Below are positions 1 through 6,883 of a stretch of DNA of 13,029 nt, in pieces. Both the position numbers and the translations under genes were made by a program. This DNA is from an uncultured Flavobacteriaceae bacterium. Its GTDB lineage: Bacteria; Bacteroidota; Bacteroidia; Flavobacteriales; Flavobacteriaceae. The notes under the pieces were generated by a model. The model was not told the origin of the DNA, made no database searches, and saw only the letters and a program-made list of their open reading frames with translations. Numbering within the stretch: position 1 is the first letter of the stretch; each line of letters opens with the position of its first letter. The DNA lies in assembly GCA_937901915.1 (NCBI GenBank), contig CALGUD010000083.1:1-13029 (forward strand). Direction: 5' to 3'.

Positions 1-208
1 CAATGAAAAACAGCATGTTGTTTTTCTACTTTGGGGTGGATATGCGAAGAGAAAAGGTGCTGTTATTGATAAAAGTAAACATCATATACTGACGTCCGGA
101 CATCCGTCACCCTTAAGTGCCAACAGAGGAATGTGGTTTGGGAATAAGCATTTTAGTCAATGTAATTCATTTTTGGAGAGTATAGGTGAAGAATCTATAA
201 AATGGTAA
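1..208 (+). CDS. ung: Uracil-DNA glycosylase, C-terminal part (cut by left window edge)
   Basis: An open frame runs from base 2 to a TAA stop at 206-208 and encodes the last 68 residues of a family-1 uracil-DNA glycosylase. This enzyme removes uracil from DNA in the cytoplasm as the first step of base-excision repair. Seen in the sequence are the conserved 'LLWGGYAKRKGAVI' strand and the leucine-loop motif 'HPSPLSA' (bases 101-121). The histidine of that motif is a catalytic residue in the family, and the loop inserts into the DNA minor groove. The end 'FLESIGEESIKW' fits the usual Ung C-terminus. The N-terminal part, with the water-activating aspartate, lies outside the window. It is convergent with the next gene, with a 50-bp gap between the two stops. 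The family assignment is secure; whether the full gene is intact cannot be seen. Confidence 0.95.
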   Translation, partial: NEKQHVVFLLWGGYAKRKGAVIDKSKHHILTSGHPSPLSANRGMWFGNKHFSQCNSFLESIGEESIKW

Positions 209-258
209 ATTAAGAAGTGGATTCTTCCCTTATGATGTTTTAATTTAATGATAGGATA

Positions 259-1110
259 TTATTTCAATGGCTTTACAATATGATTATAGTTAATTTTTTC
301 ATCTATCATCCCAAGCTCTAATAGTTTTTGTTGCACATCGTCCATTATTTCCCTGTCAATCACTTTCTGGCTCCATTCTGTAACCTCAAGCCATTCATTA
401 ATATCTTCTGTCTTTTGTTCATACCTGTTTGCAAGAGTCTTGTTAATACTGGGTATAATTTTAAATTCTGATGTATAAATGTTTATAACTTCCAGGATAT
501 GTTTTACAATGTACTCCTGTTCAAGAAGTTTATTTGTAACGGCAATGACAAAACATGGCCATGGGGTTGGTAGGTCAGTAATTCTTCTAAAAATACCCTT
601 ATCTACAATAGGTTTTGTGGTAAAGTGTTCCCATAGAAAGTAATCGGCAGTACCATTTGTTAAAGCTTCAATTGCCCCATCAAGGTTATTTACTATTTCA
701 AAATCAAGATTAGCCGTATTCCATCCTTCTTCTTGCGCATTGACGTAGGACATTAAATGACTTCCGCTCCCAAAACGTGAAATAGCAGCCCTTTTTCCCT
801 CAAGATCTGAAACCGAATTATAAGTAGATTTTCCATTTACATGAATCCCCCATAACAGAGGTGATTGAACATAAGTTTGAACAATTTTTGAAGGATTACC
901 GTCTGTAATGGACTTTACAATTCCTTCGGTAAGGGTAATGGCTATATCAGTTTCGTTATCACGAAGCATTTTAGACATTTTTCCGGTACCTTCCGGTACA
1001 TCGCTCCATTGTAAATCAATGCCCCTGTCTTCAAAATACCCATCTTCTATTGCTAAATGCCAGGGAAGGTTAAAATGTTCGGGGACACCTGTTATTCTTA
1101 CAGTAATCAT
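259..1110 (-). CDS. Cytoplasmic periplasmic-binding-protein-fold protein (Ca3427-like / NMT1-SsuA type)
   Basis: A 283-residue type-2 periplasmic-binding-protein fold. Residues 1-60 have the family's opening: 'VRITGVPEHFNLPWHLAIEDGYFEDRGIDLQW', then a variable loop and 'DIAITLTEGIVKSI'. Residues 102-118 (SDLEGKRAAISRFGSGS) form the hinge/ligand loop common to NMT1/ThiY/SsuA-like solute binders. 'TADYFLWEHFTTKPIVDKG' (154-172) is the second-lobe motif. The protein starts directly at MITVRI with no signal peptide or lipobox, and no ABC permease or ATPase gene is nearby, so a transport role is doubtful. From memory it fits the Ca3427-like subgroup, named after a Candida protein resembling thiamine-pyrimidine binders; the ligand is unknown. 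It is the last gene of the minus-strand run and follows the phosphorylase after a 125-bp gap. The fold is well supported, but the function is not. Confidence 0.82.
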   Translation of the reverse strand: MITVRITGVPEHFNLPWHLAIEDGYFEDRGIDLQWSDVPEGTGKMSKMLRDNETDIAITLTEGIVKSITDGNPSKIVQTYVQSPLLWGIHVNGKSTYNSVSDLEGKRAAISRFGSGSHLMSYVNAQEEGWNTANLDFEIVNNLDGAIEALTNGTADYFLWEHFTTKPIVDKGIFRRITDLPTPWPCFVIAVTNKLLEQEYIVKHILEVINIYTSEFKIIPSINKTLANRYEQKTEDINEWLEVTEWSQKVIDREIMDDVQQKLLELGMIDEKINYNHIVKPLK

Positions 1111-1120
1111 TACAGTCTTT

Positions 1121-1239
1121 GTTAATAGTTAATAATTATTGGTTATAAGCTATAAGAGGTTAATTAGTTGAGGTTTGAATGTATTGAGCAGTGAAACTGA
1201 TTAGCCGAAAATCTTTGGTCATCAATCAGTAATCATTAA
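1121..1239. repeat. Short heptad-like repeats between the phosphorylase and binding-protein genes
   Basis: The gap between the two minus-strand genes contains two short runs of 7-bp words. At 1121-1155 there are five in-phase units: GTTAATA twice, then related words ending in GCTATAA. At 1219-1239 there are three units of the form TCANNAA, the last overlapping the stop codon of the phosphorylase gene. The two runs are separated by a multiple of 7 bp. The words are few and AT-rich, so each run alone is weak. They gain weight from the much clearer heptad arrays at 7663-8161. I see no TAnnTTTG promoter on the minus strand here. Confidence 0.45.
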
Positions 1240-2099
1240 ATTTTTTCAAGTGTATACTCAATTAAATCTTTTACTGCTTTTTCAGGATTTTTAGAAAAAG
1301 TTCCTTCCGGACGGTTAGCAATAATGCAATTCATGGAAATTGCTTTATGTCCCAATAGTTGTGCCAGTCCATATATTCCTGCTGTTTCCATTTCCATATT
1401 GGTAATTCTTTTCCCCCAAAAGTTAAATGTAGACAATTTATCATTAAGTAACACATCTTCTACATTTATACGAAGTTTTCTTCCCTGCGGACCATAAAAA
1501 CCAACATTTGTGGCTGTAAATCCGAGATGTGTTAAATCGGAAACAAATTTATTGCCAAGAGATTCACTGAATTTAACTACATACGGGTTAGACTTATCCG
1601 GATGCCAATTAGTATGTTTTATTATTGCCTCCTGAATATCGGAATGCTGTATATGTTTACTTTCGTAAAAATGTAGGAGACTGTCAAAACCAACAGCAAA
1701 CTCGCTAACCAGAAATTCATCCACCGGTATGTCAGGTTGTATGGATCCGGAAGTTCCTATCCTGATAATATCCAGGGAAGTAATTTTGTTTTTTATCGTC
1801 CTGGTTTTAAAATCTAAATTTACAAGGGCATCGAGTTCGTTAATAACAATATCAACATTGTCTGTACCTATCCCCGTTGAAATTACTGAAATTCGTTTTT
1901 TATTTAAGTAGCCGGTATGCGTAATGAATTCCCTTTTTCCTTTTTTAACTTCTATAGTATCAAAATACCTGGAAACATAAGCGACCCGGTCCGGGTCGCC
2001 AACTGTTATAATTGTTTGTGCTATATCTTCGGGTAAAAGATTTAAATGATAAATGCTTCCGTCAGCATTCAATATAAGTTCTGACTCAGCAATTTTCAC
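1236..2099 (-). CDS. Nucleoside phosphorylase, uridine-phosphorylase-like
   Basis: A 287-residue member of the PNP/UDP (NP-I) family, which splits a nucleoside with phosphate into free base and ribose-1-phosphate in the cytoplasm. Visible motifs, in order: the phosphate loop 'VGDPDR' (33-38), 'STGIGTDN' (74-81), 'RIGTSGSIQP' (113-122), 'FYGPQGRKLR' (201-210) and the ribose-binding 'NMEMET' (234-239). The Q205/R207 pair lines up with the Gln and Arg that recognise uracil in E. coli Udp (FYPGQER). That argues for uridine rather than purine specificity, although the protein is about 35 residues longer than E. coli Udp (about 253). The long insert around 143-172 explains much of the excess. The start codon lies 4 bp after the stop of the DUF1835 gene, so the two are probably co-translated. 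Confidence 0.87.
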   Translation of the reverse strand: MKIAESELILNADGSIYHLNLLPEDIAQTIITVGDPDRVAYVSRYFDTIEVKKGKREFITHTGYLNKKRISVISTGIGTDNVDIVINELDALVNLDFKTRTIKNKITSLDIIRIGTSGSIQPDIPVDEFLVSEFAVGFDSLLHFYESKHIQHSDIQEAIIKHTNWHPDKSNPYVVKFSESLGNKFVSDLTHLGFTATNVGFYGPQGRKLRINVEDVLLNDKLSTFNFWGKRITNMEMETAGIYGLAQLLGHKAISMNCIIANRPEGTFSKNPEKAVKDLIEYTLEKI

Positions 2100-2103
2100 A
2101 TTT

Positions 2104-3036
2104 TTATAATTTTAGCAGTTTTTTGTTTTCTTCGTTGTATAGAAAAGCATATTTAGGTGTTCCGCCCAAATAAGAATCATCATTTCTAACCATAGGATAG
2201 AAGTTTTCGGTTTTTTCGAGGACAGCATTCCCTAATTTTGTTAATATAACCGGATTAAAAGTTTTTACAAGAGGTTTTAATCTTTTAAGCATTTTTAAAA
2301 ATTGAAGGTCACTATACCCATAATATCCCTGATTGAGTAGCATATGGTTTACTAAATCTTCTTTGCTGTTAAAGCTATTTTGGGAGGTTGTTTGAAGAAC
2401 TTTGTTTTCCAAATCATTTAAACCATTTTTCACAGTAGGGAAACGCAATAAATGAGTCTTTATAGCATCTGGTAAATATTTGAACTGGGAATTGTCCTGA
2501 AGTATAGCTGTTTCGAGCCGAATTGGGTTATCGCTGCAATACAATTGCCAAATGTAATCAGCATATTCTATATCATCTTTAGTCAATCTTTGGCGATTCT
2601 CATACAAACTCATAAGTTTATCCTTATTGAGTTCCGGAAGCGTAAACATTTTATTAGACTCATCTTCGTCGCCACTGCAAACTAATGAGATGTGGGCATT
2701 ACTTCTGTATTTTTTTAACCAGCTTAATACGGCTACCATATTGATCTGGCAAAAAAGGTCATACTCAAACCAAAGTACAATTTCTTCCTGGCTTTTTTGA
2801 TTACAAAGATTTCTGTATTCTTTTAAAGTGAAATTGATAAAGTTATCCTTAGATACTTTATAAGTTTGGTGTAAAAATTCAAACCGGGTTTTCCAAAAAC
2901 TTTCACTTCCAACATCTGTGGTTGTTTTGCCCTCACACAGCATTTCTCGCCATGTAATGATTTCATCCTTAATTCCCAGGCTTTTTAAAACGTTTGTAAA
3001 ACTATCACCGTTAGTAATATGAAGTATTTTAGACAT
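2104..3036 (-). CDS. DUF1835 domain-containing protein
   Basis: A 310-residue soluble protein with no signal peptide or membrane segment. The N-terminus 'ILHITNGDSFTNVLKSLGIKDEIITWREMLCEG' (4-36) is the hallmark of DUF1835, followed by the family's 'EIVLWFEYDLFCQINMVAVLSWL' (about 85-107), a Rossmann-like second segment. The C-terminal half (about 170-310) is helical with 'DLQFLKMLKRLKPLVKT' and a short 'YLGGTPKYAFLYNEE' end, as in bacterial DUF1835 proteins with a DUF3658-like tail. The biochemical role of the family is not known to me. It is followed after 4 bp by the nucleoside phosphorylase gene, which suggests a two-gene transcription unit. Upstream, 79 bp separate it from SUI1, with a weak terminator and a possible promoter there. 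Confidence 0.82.
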   Translation of the reverse strand: MSKILHITNGDSFTNVLKSLGIKDEIITWREMLCEGKTTTDVGSESFWKTRFEFLHQTYKVSKDNFINFTLKEYRNLCNQKSQEEIVLWFEYDLFCQINMVAVLSWLKKYRSNAHISLVCSGDEDESNKMFTLPELNKDKLMSLYENRQRLTKDDIEYADYIWQLYCSDNPIRLETAILQDNSQFKYLPDAIKTHLLRFPTVKNGLNDLENKVLQTTSQNSFNSKEDLVNHMLLNQGYYGYSDLQFLKMLKRLKPLVKTFNPVILTKLGNAVLEKTENFYPMVRNDDSYLGGTPKYAFLYNEENKKLLKL

Positions 3037-3067
3037 TTAGCAAGCTATTTAGTTTAGATTTGGATGG

Positions 3068-3095
3068 TAAATTTAAAAAAAATGTTGAGATACAA
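3068..3095 (-). promoter_or_regulatory. Possible promoter for the DUF1835-phosphorylase pair
   Basis: On the minus strand TTG (3095-3093) is followed after exactly 17 bp by TAAATTTA (3075-3068). This matches the flavobacterial TTG-N17-TAnnTTTG pattern with one mismatch at the last base. It lies 31 bp upstream of the DUF1835 start codon. It overlaps the hairpin and T-run listed as a possible terminator, so only one of the two readings may be right. Confidence 0.3.
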
Positions 3096-3097
3096 CA
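3075..3097 (-). terminator. Possible weak intrinsic terminator after SUI1
   Basis: On the minus strand TGTTG-tatct-CAACA (3097-3083) is followed directly by eight T (3082-3075). This lies about 20 bp after the SUI1 stop codon. The stem is only 5 bp plus a possible G-T pair, so it may terminate only in part and let the DUF1835 gene be read from the upstream promoter. Confidence 0.4.
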
Positions 3098-3115
3098 CAT
3101 TATTTAACGTTTTTG

Positions 3116-3448
3116 TTACCCTCCGACTCTTTTTACTGTAAAACCTTTATTTTTCAACAGGTTCATTATCTCATTTCGATAATCCCCCTGAATAATTATT
3201 TTATCATCTTTATAACTACCCCCTACACTGAGCTTTGTTTTCAATTCTTTTGCCAAAGCTTTAAAATCGTCCCCGGCACCTGTATAGCCTTCAAGGATAG
3301 TTACAGGTTTTCCTTTACGCTTTTCATACTTACACAGTATTGGTTCATCCTGCATCCATATTTCTTTTTCCTTCTCACTTGTATCAATATTCTCTTCTGA
3401 ATCTTCATGGTCAGGAAATAATTTTTTTAGCTGATCCTGTAAATCCAT
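3116..3448 (-). CDS. SUI1/YciH-family translation factor
   Basis: A 110-residue protein with an acidic, probably flexible N-terminal extension (11-30) and a SUI1/eIF1-like domain in the C-terminal two thirds. Seen directly are the 'KRKGKPVTILEGYTG' strand-loop (43-57), 'LAKELKTKLSVGGSYKDDKIIIQGDYR' (65-91) and the ending 'LLKNKGFTVKRVGG'. The order and spacing match E. coli YciH, the bacterial eIF1 homologue that binds the small ribosomal subunit and affects initiation fidelity. The length is normal for the family. The start codon is 4 bp downstream of the stop of the dioxygenase gene, so these two genes very likely share an mRNA. The family is sure, but the physiological role in this organism is not shown. 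Confidence 0.92.
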   Translation of the reverse strand: MDLQDQLKKLFPDHEDSEENIDTSEKEKEIWMQDEPILCKYEKRKGKPVTILEGYTGAGDDFKALAKELKTKLSVGGSYKDDKIIIQGDYRNEIMNLLKNKGFTVKRVGG

Positions 3449-3452
3449 TAAA

Positions 3453-4403
3453 CTAAATTTTTATTAATCCAAGTTCTACCAGTCGTTCATTTAAAAATTC
3501 CCCTGCTGTGATATCATGATACAATTTAGGATGATCTTCGTCTACACAATTTTCCAGGCAATCTAATTTCATTTCACTGATCGGGTGCATAAAAAACGGA
3601 ATTGAATATCTGGATGTACCCCATAACTCTTTTGGGGGGTTTACCACCCTGTGGATGGTTGATTTTAATCTGTTATTCGTTAAACGGGAAAGCATATCAC
3701 CAACATTTATCATTAATTCATCAGGTTGTGCAATTGCATCTACCCATTCACCTTTATGATTTTGTACCTGTAATCCTTTGCCCTGTGCCCCCATCAATAA
3801 TGTAATGAGGTTAATATCACCATGAGCAGCTGCTCTTACGGCTTCTTTAGGTTCAGTATGTATGGGAGGGTAGTGGATAGGCCTTAAAATGGAGTTTCCA
3901 TTTTTTATAAATTCGTCAAAATATGTTTCAGGAAGCTCTAAATGAAGCGCCAGGGCCCTGAGAACATATTGAGCCGTTTTTTCCAGCATCTTATATGCTT
4001 CCTTTCCGACTTTATTAAATTCAGGGAGTTCTTCTACAATTACGTTTTCAGGATACTCAGCTTTAAGTTTCGGGTCCTCTTCAACGTACTGGCCAAAATG
4101 CCAGAATTCTTTTAAATCACCTTCTTTACGGCCTTTTGCATGCTCCTTGCCAAATGAAGTATAACCTCTTTGCCCGCCAATACCTTCAATCTCATATTTT
4201 GCCTTTACATCAACCGGAAGGTCAAAAAACTTTTTAACTTCGCTATAGAGTTTTTCAACCAGGTCATCAGATAAGAAATGCCCTTTTAGGGCTACGAAAC
4301 CTATATCTTCATAAGCTTTCCCAATTTCATCACTAAACTTTTGCTTCAGTTTCGGATCGTCTGACAAAAATTCCTTAAGATTTACACTAGGTATTATATT
4401 CAT
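3453..4403 (-). CDS. Isopenicillin-N-synthase-like 2-oxoglutarate/Fe(II) dioxygenase
   Basis: A 316-residue non-haem iron dioxygenase of the IPNS/plant 2-ODD type. Residues 1-125 are the DIOX_N domain ('IPSVNLKEF', 'AYEDIGFVALKGH'). Residues about 172-275 are the double-stranded beta-helix core. The iron ligands are visible as 'AAHGDINLITLLMG' (H194, D196) and 'STIHRVVNPP' (H251). The 2-oxoglutarate-binding pair is 'RYSIPFF' (R265, S267). All catalytic residues are present, so it should be active. The substrate cannot be predicted; bacterial members act on varied small molecules. It is the first gene of the minus-strand run, followed 4 bp later by SUI1, and has a good flavobacterial promoter about 36 bp upstream of its start. 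No biosynthetic cluster surrounds it, which argues for a housekeeping or metabolic role rather than antibiotic synthesis. Confidence 0.9.
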   Translation of the reverse strand: MNIIPSVNLKEFLSDDPKLKQKFSDEIGKAYEDIGFVALKGHFLSDDLVEKLYSEVKKFFDLPVDVKAKYEIEGIGGQRGYTSFGKEHAKGRKEGDLKEFWHFGQYVEEDPKLKAEYPENVIVEELPEFNKVGKEAYKMLEKTAQYVLRALALHLELPETYFDEFIKNGNSILRPIHYPPIHTEPKEAVRAAAHGDINLITLLMGAQGKGLQVQNHKGEWVDAIAQPDELMINVGDMLSRLTNNRLKSTIHRVVNPPKELWGTSRYSIPFFMHPISEMKLDCLENCVDEDHPKLYHDITAGEFLNERLVELGLIKI

Positions 4404-4675
4404 CCTTTCAGCTTAAAATTAGAATCACCACCTTCTTACAAAGTTAAAAATATTTATCTGAATCAACATAAAACTAAACAAACTCTTTTCTGAAAAATAT
4501 CATAATCTAAAATTTGAGTCTTTTAATTAAATATTTTATTTAAATTCACATGTTATTCTTATTTAATCGGATAGCGATAAAAATAAATCGCTTATGGTTA
4601 AGTAGAGAAATTTAGAATAACGTACTTACATTTTAACAAAAAGTCATTATTAGTATTAACCAAAATAAACATTTT
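4404..4675. other. Divergent intergenic region, dioxygenase / lipocalin-like lipoprotein
   Basis: This 272-bp AT-rich gap separates two divergently transcribed genes. The minus-strand promoter at 4439-4466 is convincing. For the plus-strand genes the nearest -7-like string is TAaaaTTTG at 4508-4516. It has one base too many between TA and TTTG, no TTG at the right distance, and lies 160 bp upstream, so I do not call it. No gene and no stable hairpin were seen. Confidence 0.7.
4439..4466 (-). promoter_or_regulatory. Flavobacterial-type promoter for the dioxygenase-SUI1 operon
   Basis: On the minus strand TTG (4466-4464) is separated by exactly 17 bp from TAACTTTG (4446-4439). This is a full match to the TTG-N17..19-TAnnTTTG consensus of Flavobacterium and its relatives. 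The -7 box ends 35 bp before the start codon of the dioxygenase gene, leaving a plausible short 5' leader. Confidence 0.7.
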
Positions 4676-5149
4676 ATGTCTAAGAAATTAATTCTGTTAC
4701 TAGGTATTGTTTTGATTTATACCACATCGTGTTCTATTTCACAAGCAAATAAAACATACAGGAATACCGTAAATGGGTATTGGACCCTGAATAATATTTC
4801 ATTTGAAAATGCCGGCGCATTTAAAGCTACACTCTTTAATGATGCAGAAGCTATTTGTTTTGAGGGGAGTGAATGGTTTTTCAGGGAAAATAACAGTACC
4901 GGACAATATAATTTAAAAAGTGCTTCTATTTGTGACAGTTCTACCCGTTATATAAGGTGGTCTATAGTTGAAGGGTCTCCTAATCAACTTCAATTTAAGT
5001 TTACAGATGAGAAGAAAAATGACCTGACAGGTTCCGGCTACAGGCTTAACATCTCTACTTTATCAGAACAGCAAATGGTTTTGAAGAGCAATACTATGGC
5101 TAATGGAGAGAATGTAACAATTGTATATGAATTTACTAAAAAACAATAA
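4676..5149 (+). CDS. Lipocalin-like lipoprotein
   Basis: A 157-residue exported protein. Residues 1-18 are a signal peptide ending in a lipobox-like 'YTTSC' with C19 as the probable lipidated residue; the -3 position is T rather than the usual L or V. After it comes a short beta-rich domain starting with 'NGYWTLNNISFE' (33-44), which has the G-x-W signature of lipocalins. Alternating strands follow ('GSEWFFREN', 'RYIRWSIVEG', 'LQFKFTDEKK', 'VTIVYEFTKK'). It resembles the small lipocalin-like lipoproteins common in flavobacteria. Two cysteines of the mature domain (C61, C86) could form a disulfide. It ends 10 bp before the OmpA lipoprotein gene, so the two are probably an operon. The ligand is unknown. 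Confidence 0.78.
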   Translation: MSKKLILLLGIVLIYTTSCSISQANKTYRNTVNGYWTLNNISFENAGAFKATLFNDAEAICFEGSEWFFRENNSTGQYNLKSASICDSSTRYIRWSIVEGSPNQLQFKFTDEKKNDLTGSGYRLNISTLSEQQMVLKSNTMANGENVTIVYEFTKKQ

Positions 5150-5159
5150 ATAAAGAGCG

Positions 5160-5852
5160 ATGAAAAAAATAAAAATAAGCAGTTTAGCAATATTAGTATT
5201 ATTATTTTTAGGTAGTGGCTGTGACGCGGTTCAAAATGCCAACAATAAACAAAAAGGCGGTGTTATAGGTGCTGCCGGTGGAGCCGTTATTGGCGGTGTG
5301 GTTGGCAACAATGTTGGTAAAGGGGGAAATACGGCTCTGGGGGCCATCATTGGTGGTGTAGTAGGTGGTGCAGCAGGTGCTTATATTGGCGACAGGATGG
5401 ACAGGCAGGCTGAAAGAATAGAAAGTGAAATTCCAGGGGCTGATGTAACCCGTGTAGGTGAAGGGATTAATGTAACTTTTGATGAATCGAGTGGAGTATA
5501 TTTTGATTCTGCAAAATACAATATTAATAGTACTTCGGCTGCCACTCTTGACAAACTAGCCGGAATTTTCACCGAATTTCCACAATCTAATATCTTAATA
5601 GAAGGGCATACAGATTCTGACGGAAGTGAATCATATAATATGAAATTATCACAAAACCGTGCTGAAGCTGTAACCGGTTATTTATTGTCAAAAGGACTGG
5701 ATAATTCCCGTTTTACGACCAGATGGTATGGCGAAACTCAACCTAAATATGAGAATGATACAGCCGCAGGCAAAGCAAAAAACAGGAGGGTAGAATTGGC
5801 TATTGTTGCAAGTGATGATTTAAAAGAAGAAGCTAAAACTAAAGCGCAATAG
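5160..5852 (+). CDS. OmpA-family lipoprotein with glycine-zipper region
   Basis: A 230-residue outer-membrane lipoprotein. The signal peptide ends in lipobox 'LGSGC' (C21). Residues 33-78 are a glycine-zipper segment (repeated GGxxGGxxG pattern), likely membrane-inserting or oligomerising, as in E. coli YiaD-type proteins. Residues about 112-215 form an OmpA C-terminal peptidoglycan-binding domain with 'YFDSAKYNI', 'GHTDSDG' (149-155), 'NMKLSQNRAEAV' (160-171) and 'NRRVEL' (208-213). D152 of GHTDSDG and the arginine of QNRA are the usual diaminopimelate-contacting residues. The C-terminus (217-230) is a charged tail. The protein would tie the outer membrane to peptidoglycan. The gene lies 10 bp downstream of the lipocalin-like gene and is followed by a strong hairpin. 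Confidence 0.93.
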   Translation: MKKIKISSLAILVLLFLGSGCDAVQNANNKQKGGVIGAAGGAVIGGVVGNNVGKGGNTALGAIIGGVVGGAAGAYIGDRMDRQAERIESEIPGADVTRVGEGINVTFDESSGVYFDSAKYNINSTSAATLDKLAGIFTEFPQSNILIEGHTDSDGSESYNMKLSQNRAEAVTGYLLSKGLDNSRFTTRWYGETQPKYENDTAAGKAKNRRVELAIVASDDLKEEAKTKAQ

Positions 5853-5930
5853 TATTTACTAAATATCAAATATTCATATTCCATATAACCCCAAAGGTTT
5901 TCAGTTCCACGGGGTTTAGTTAAATTTATT

Positions 5931-5965
5931 CAGTTTCTAAATTCACGTTGTGAGTTTAGAAACTG
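5931..5965 (+). terminator. Long perfect hairpin after the OmpA gene
   Basis: The inverted arms CAGTTTCTAAA (5931-5941) and TTTAGAAACTG (5955-5965) match perfectly. Inside them TCAC (5943-5946) pairs with GTGA (5950-5953), and 5942/5954 form a U-G pair. The RNA would be a 16-bp uninterrupted stem with a 3-nt loop. It lies 78 bp after the OmpA stop and 63 bp before the stress-protein start. The sequence behind it is T-rich but not a clean T-run, so it is either a terminator of the lipoprotein operon or a leader structure of the stress-protein gene. Confidence 0.6.
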
Positions 5966-6028
5966 ATATTTATCATCATTTTTAAAAGTTTGACTTCTTA
6001 AATTTATTAAATAAATCAAAAGTTTATT

Positions 6029-6883
6029 ATGAAAAATATATTGTTGCCAACTGATTTTTCCCAAAATGCATGGAATGCCATTGATTATGCTTTAAAATTA
6101 TTTAAAGATGATGAATGTTTATTTTATTTACTCCATTCATATTCTCCACCGTTGGTGCAACCCACTACAGCAGGCGTTACAACTACTACCACTACTGAAA
6201 TACTACTTGAAACAGCCAGAAAAGCATCTGAAGATGGATTAAATGACGTGCTTAAAAAAATTACCCAAACAAATAAAAATGAAAAGCACCGGTATAAAAT
6301 TTTATCGGAATATGATTTTTTTGTAGGTGCTGTAAAAACTATAGAAGAAGATTATAAGATAGATCTTATAGTAATGGGTACTAAAGGATCCAGCGGACTG
6401 AAAGAAGTCATCATAGGAAGTAATACTGCTGGAGTAATAGGAAATGTAAAAAGTCCCATTTTAGCCATTCCTGAAAATGCGGTTTTTGGACCTATTAAAG
6501 AAATAGCTTTTGCAACGGATTATGATTATTACTGTGAAAAAAATGAAATAAGTCCACTGTTGGATATTGCTAAAAAGACGGGTGGGTCCATTAAAATATT
6601 ACATGCACTCGAGTCTGATGATAAACTTACAAAGGATCAGGAACAGATAAAAGATTATATTCATCAAATGTTTGGTAGCATTGATCATAGTTTTCATACG
6701 CTTACCGGTGTTTCGGTAGAAACTGCAACACGCGTTTTTATACAAAGCAGAGACATAGATATGCTTTGTATGATTGCCAAAAAGCACAACTTTTTCCAGA
6801 GAATATTTGGAAAGCCAAGAGTAGAAGAAATAAGCTTTCATATTCAAATACCTTATCTGGTTATACATGAATGTGGAAAATAG
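6029..6883 (+). CDS. Universal stress protein, tandem-domain type
   Basis: A 284-residue cytoplasmic protein with two UspA-type domains. Domain 1 (1-148) opens with 'NILLPTDFSQNAWNAIDYAL' and carries the ATP-binding signature G-x2-G-x9-G-S at G117, G120 and G130-S131 ('MGTKG..' to '..IIGSNTAGV'), followed by 'KSPILAIP'. Domain 2 (155-284) keeps the fold ('IKEIAFATDYDYY', 'IKILHAL', 'RDIDMLCMIAKKHNFFQRIF', 'PYLVIHE') but lacks the glycine signature, so it probably does not bind nucleotide. A Thr-rich loop at 46-56 (seven threonines) is notable. This one-active, one-degenerate arrangement is usual in Bacteroidota. It stands alone on its strand, convergent with exbD. No clear TAnnTTTG promoter was found upstream, although the -7-like TAaaagTTTG at 5984-5993 has two bases too many. 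Confidence 0.92.
   Translation: MKNILLPTDFSQNAWNAIDYALKLFKDDECLFYLLHSYSPPLVQPTTAGVTTTTTTEILLETARKASEDGLNDVLKKITQTNKNEKHRYKILSEYDFFVGAVKTIEEDYKIDLIVMGTKGSSGLKEVIIGSNTAGVIGNVKSPILAIPENAVFGPIKEIAFATDYDYYCEKNEISPLLDIAKKTGGSIKILHALESDDKLTKDQEQIKDYIHQMFGSIDHSFHTLTGVSVETATRVFIQSRDIDMLCMIAKKHNFFQRIFGKPRVEEISFHIQIPYLVIHECGK

Noticed and set aside
212..226. AAGAA-gtgga-TTCTT as terminator between ung and the binding-protein gene
   Set aside because: A 5-bp A/T-rich stem without a following T-run; too weak to call.
908..1132. Plus-strand frame of 74 codons
   Set aside because: It lies antisense over the well-supported binding-protein gene and has no recognisable domain.
4508..4516. TAaaaTTTG as promoter for the lipocalin-OmpA pair
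   Set aside because: The spacing inside the -7 box is one base too long, no TTG lies 17-19 bp upstream, and it is 160 bp from the start codon.
5861..5888. Four AATATTC/CATATTC-like 7-bp words after the OmpA gene
   Set aside because: Units agree at few positions and are nearly all A/T, so chance is likely; they are only worth revisiting if a genome-wide heptad scan is positive.
5887..5916. Inverted AACCCC ... GGGGTT as terminator of the OmpA gene
   Set aside because: Only 6 bp of stem with an 18-nt loop; the hairpin at 5931-5965 is far stronger.
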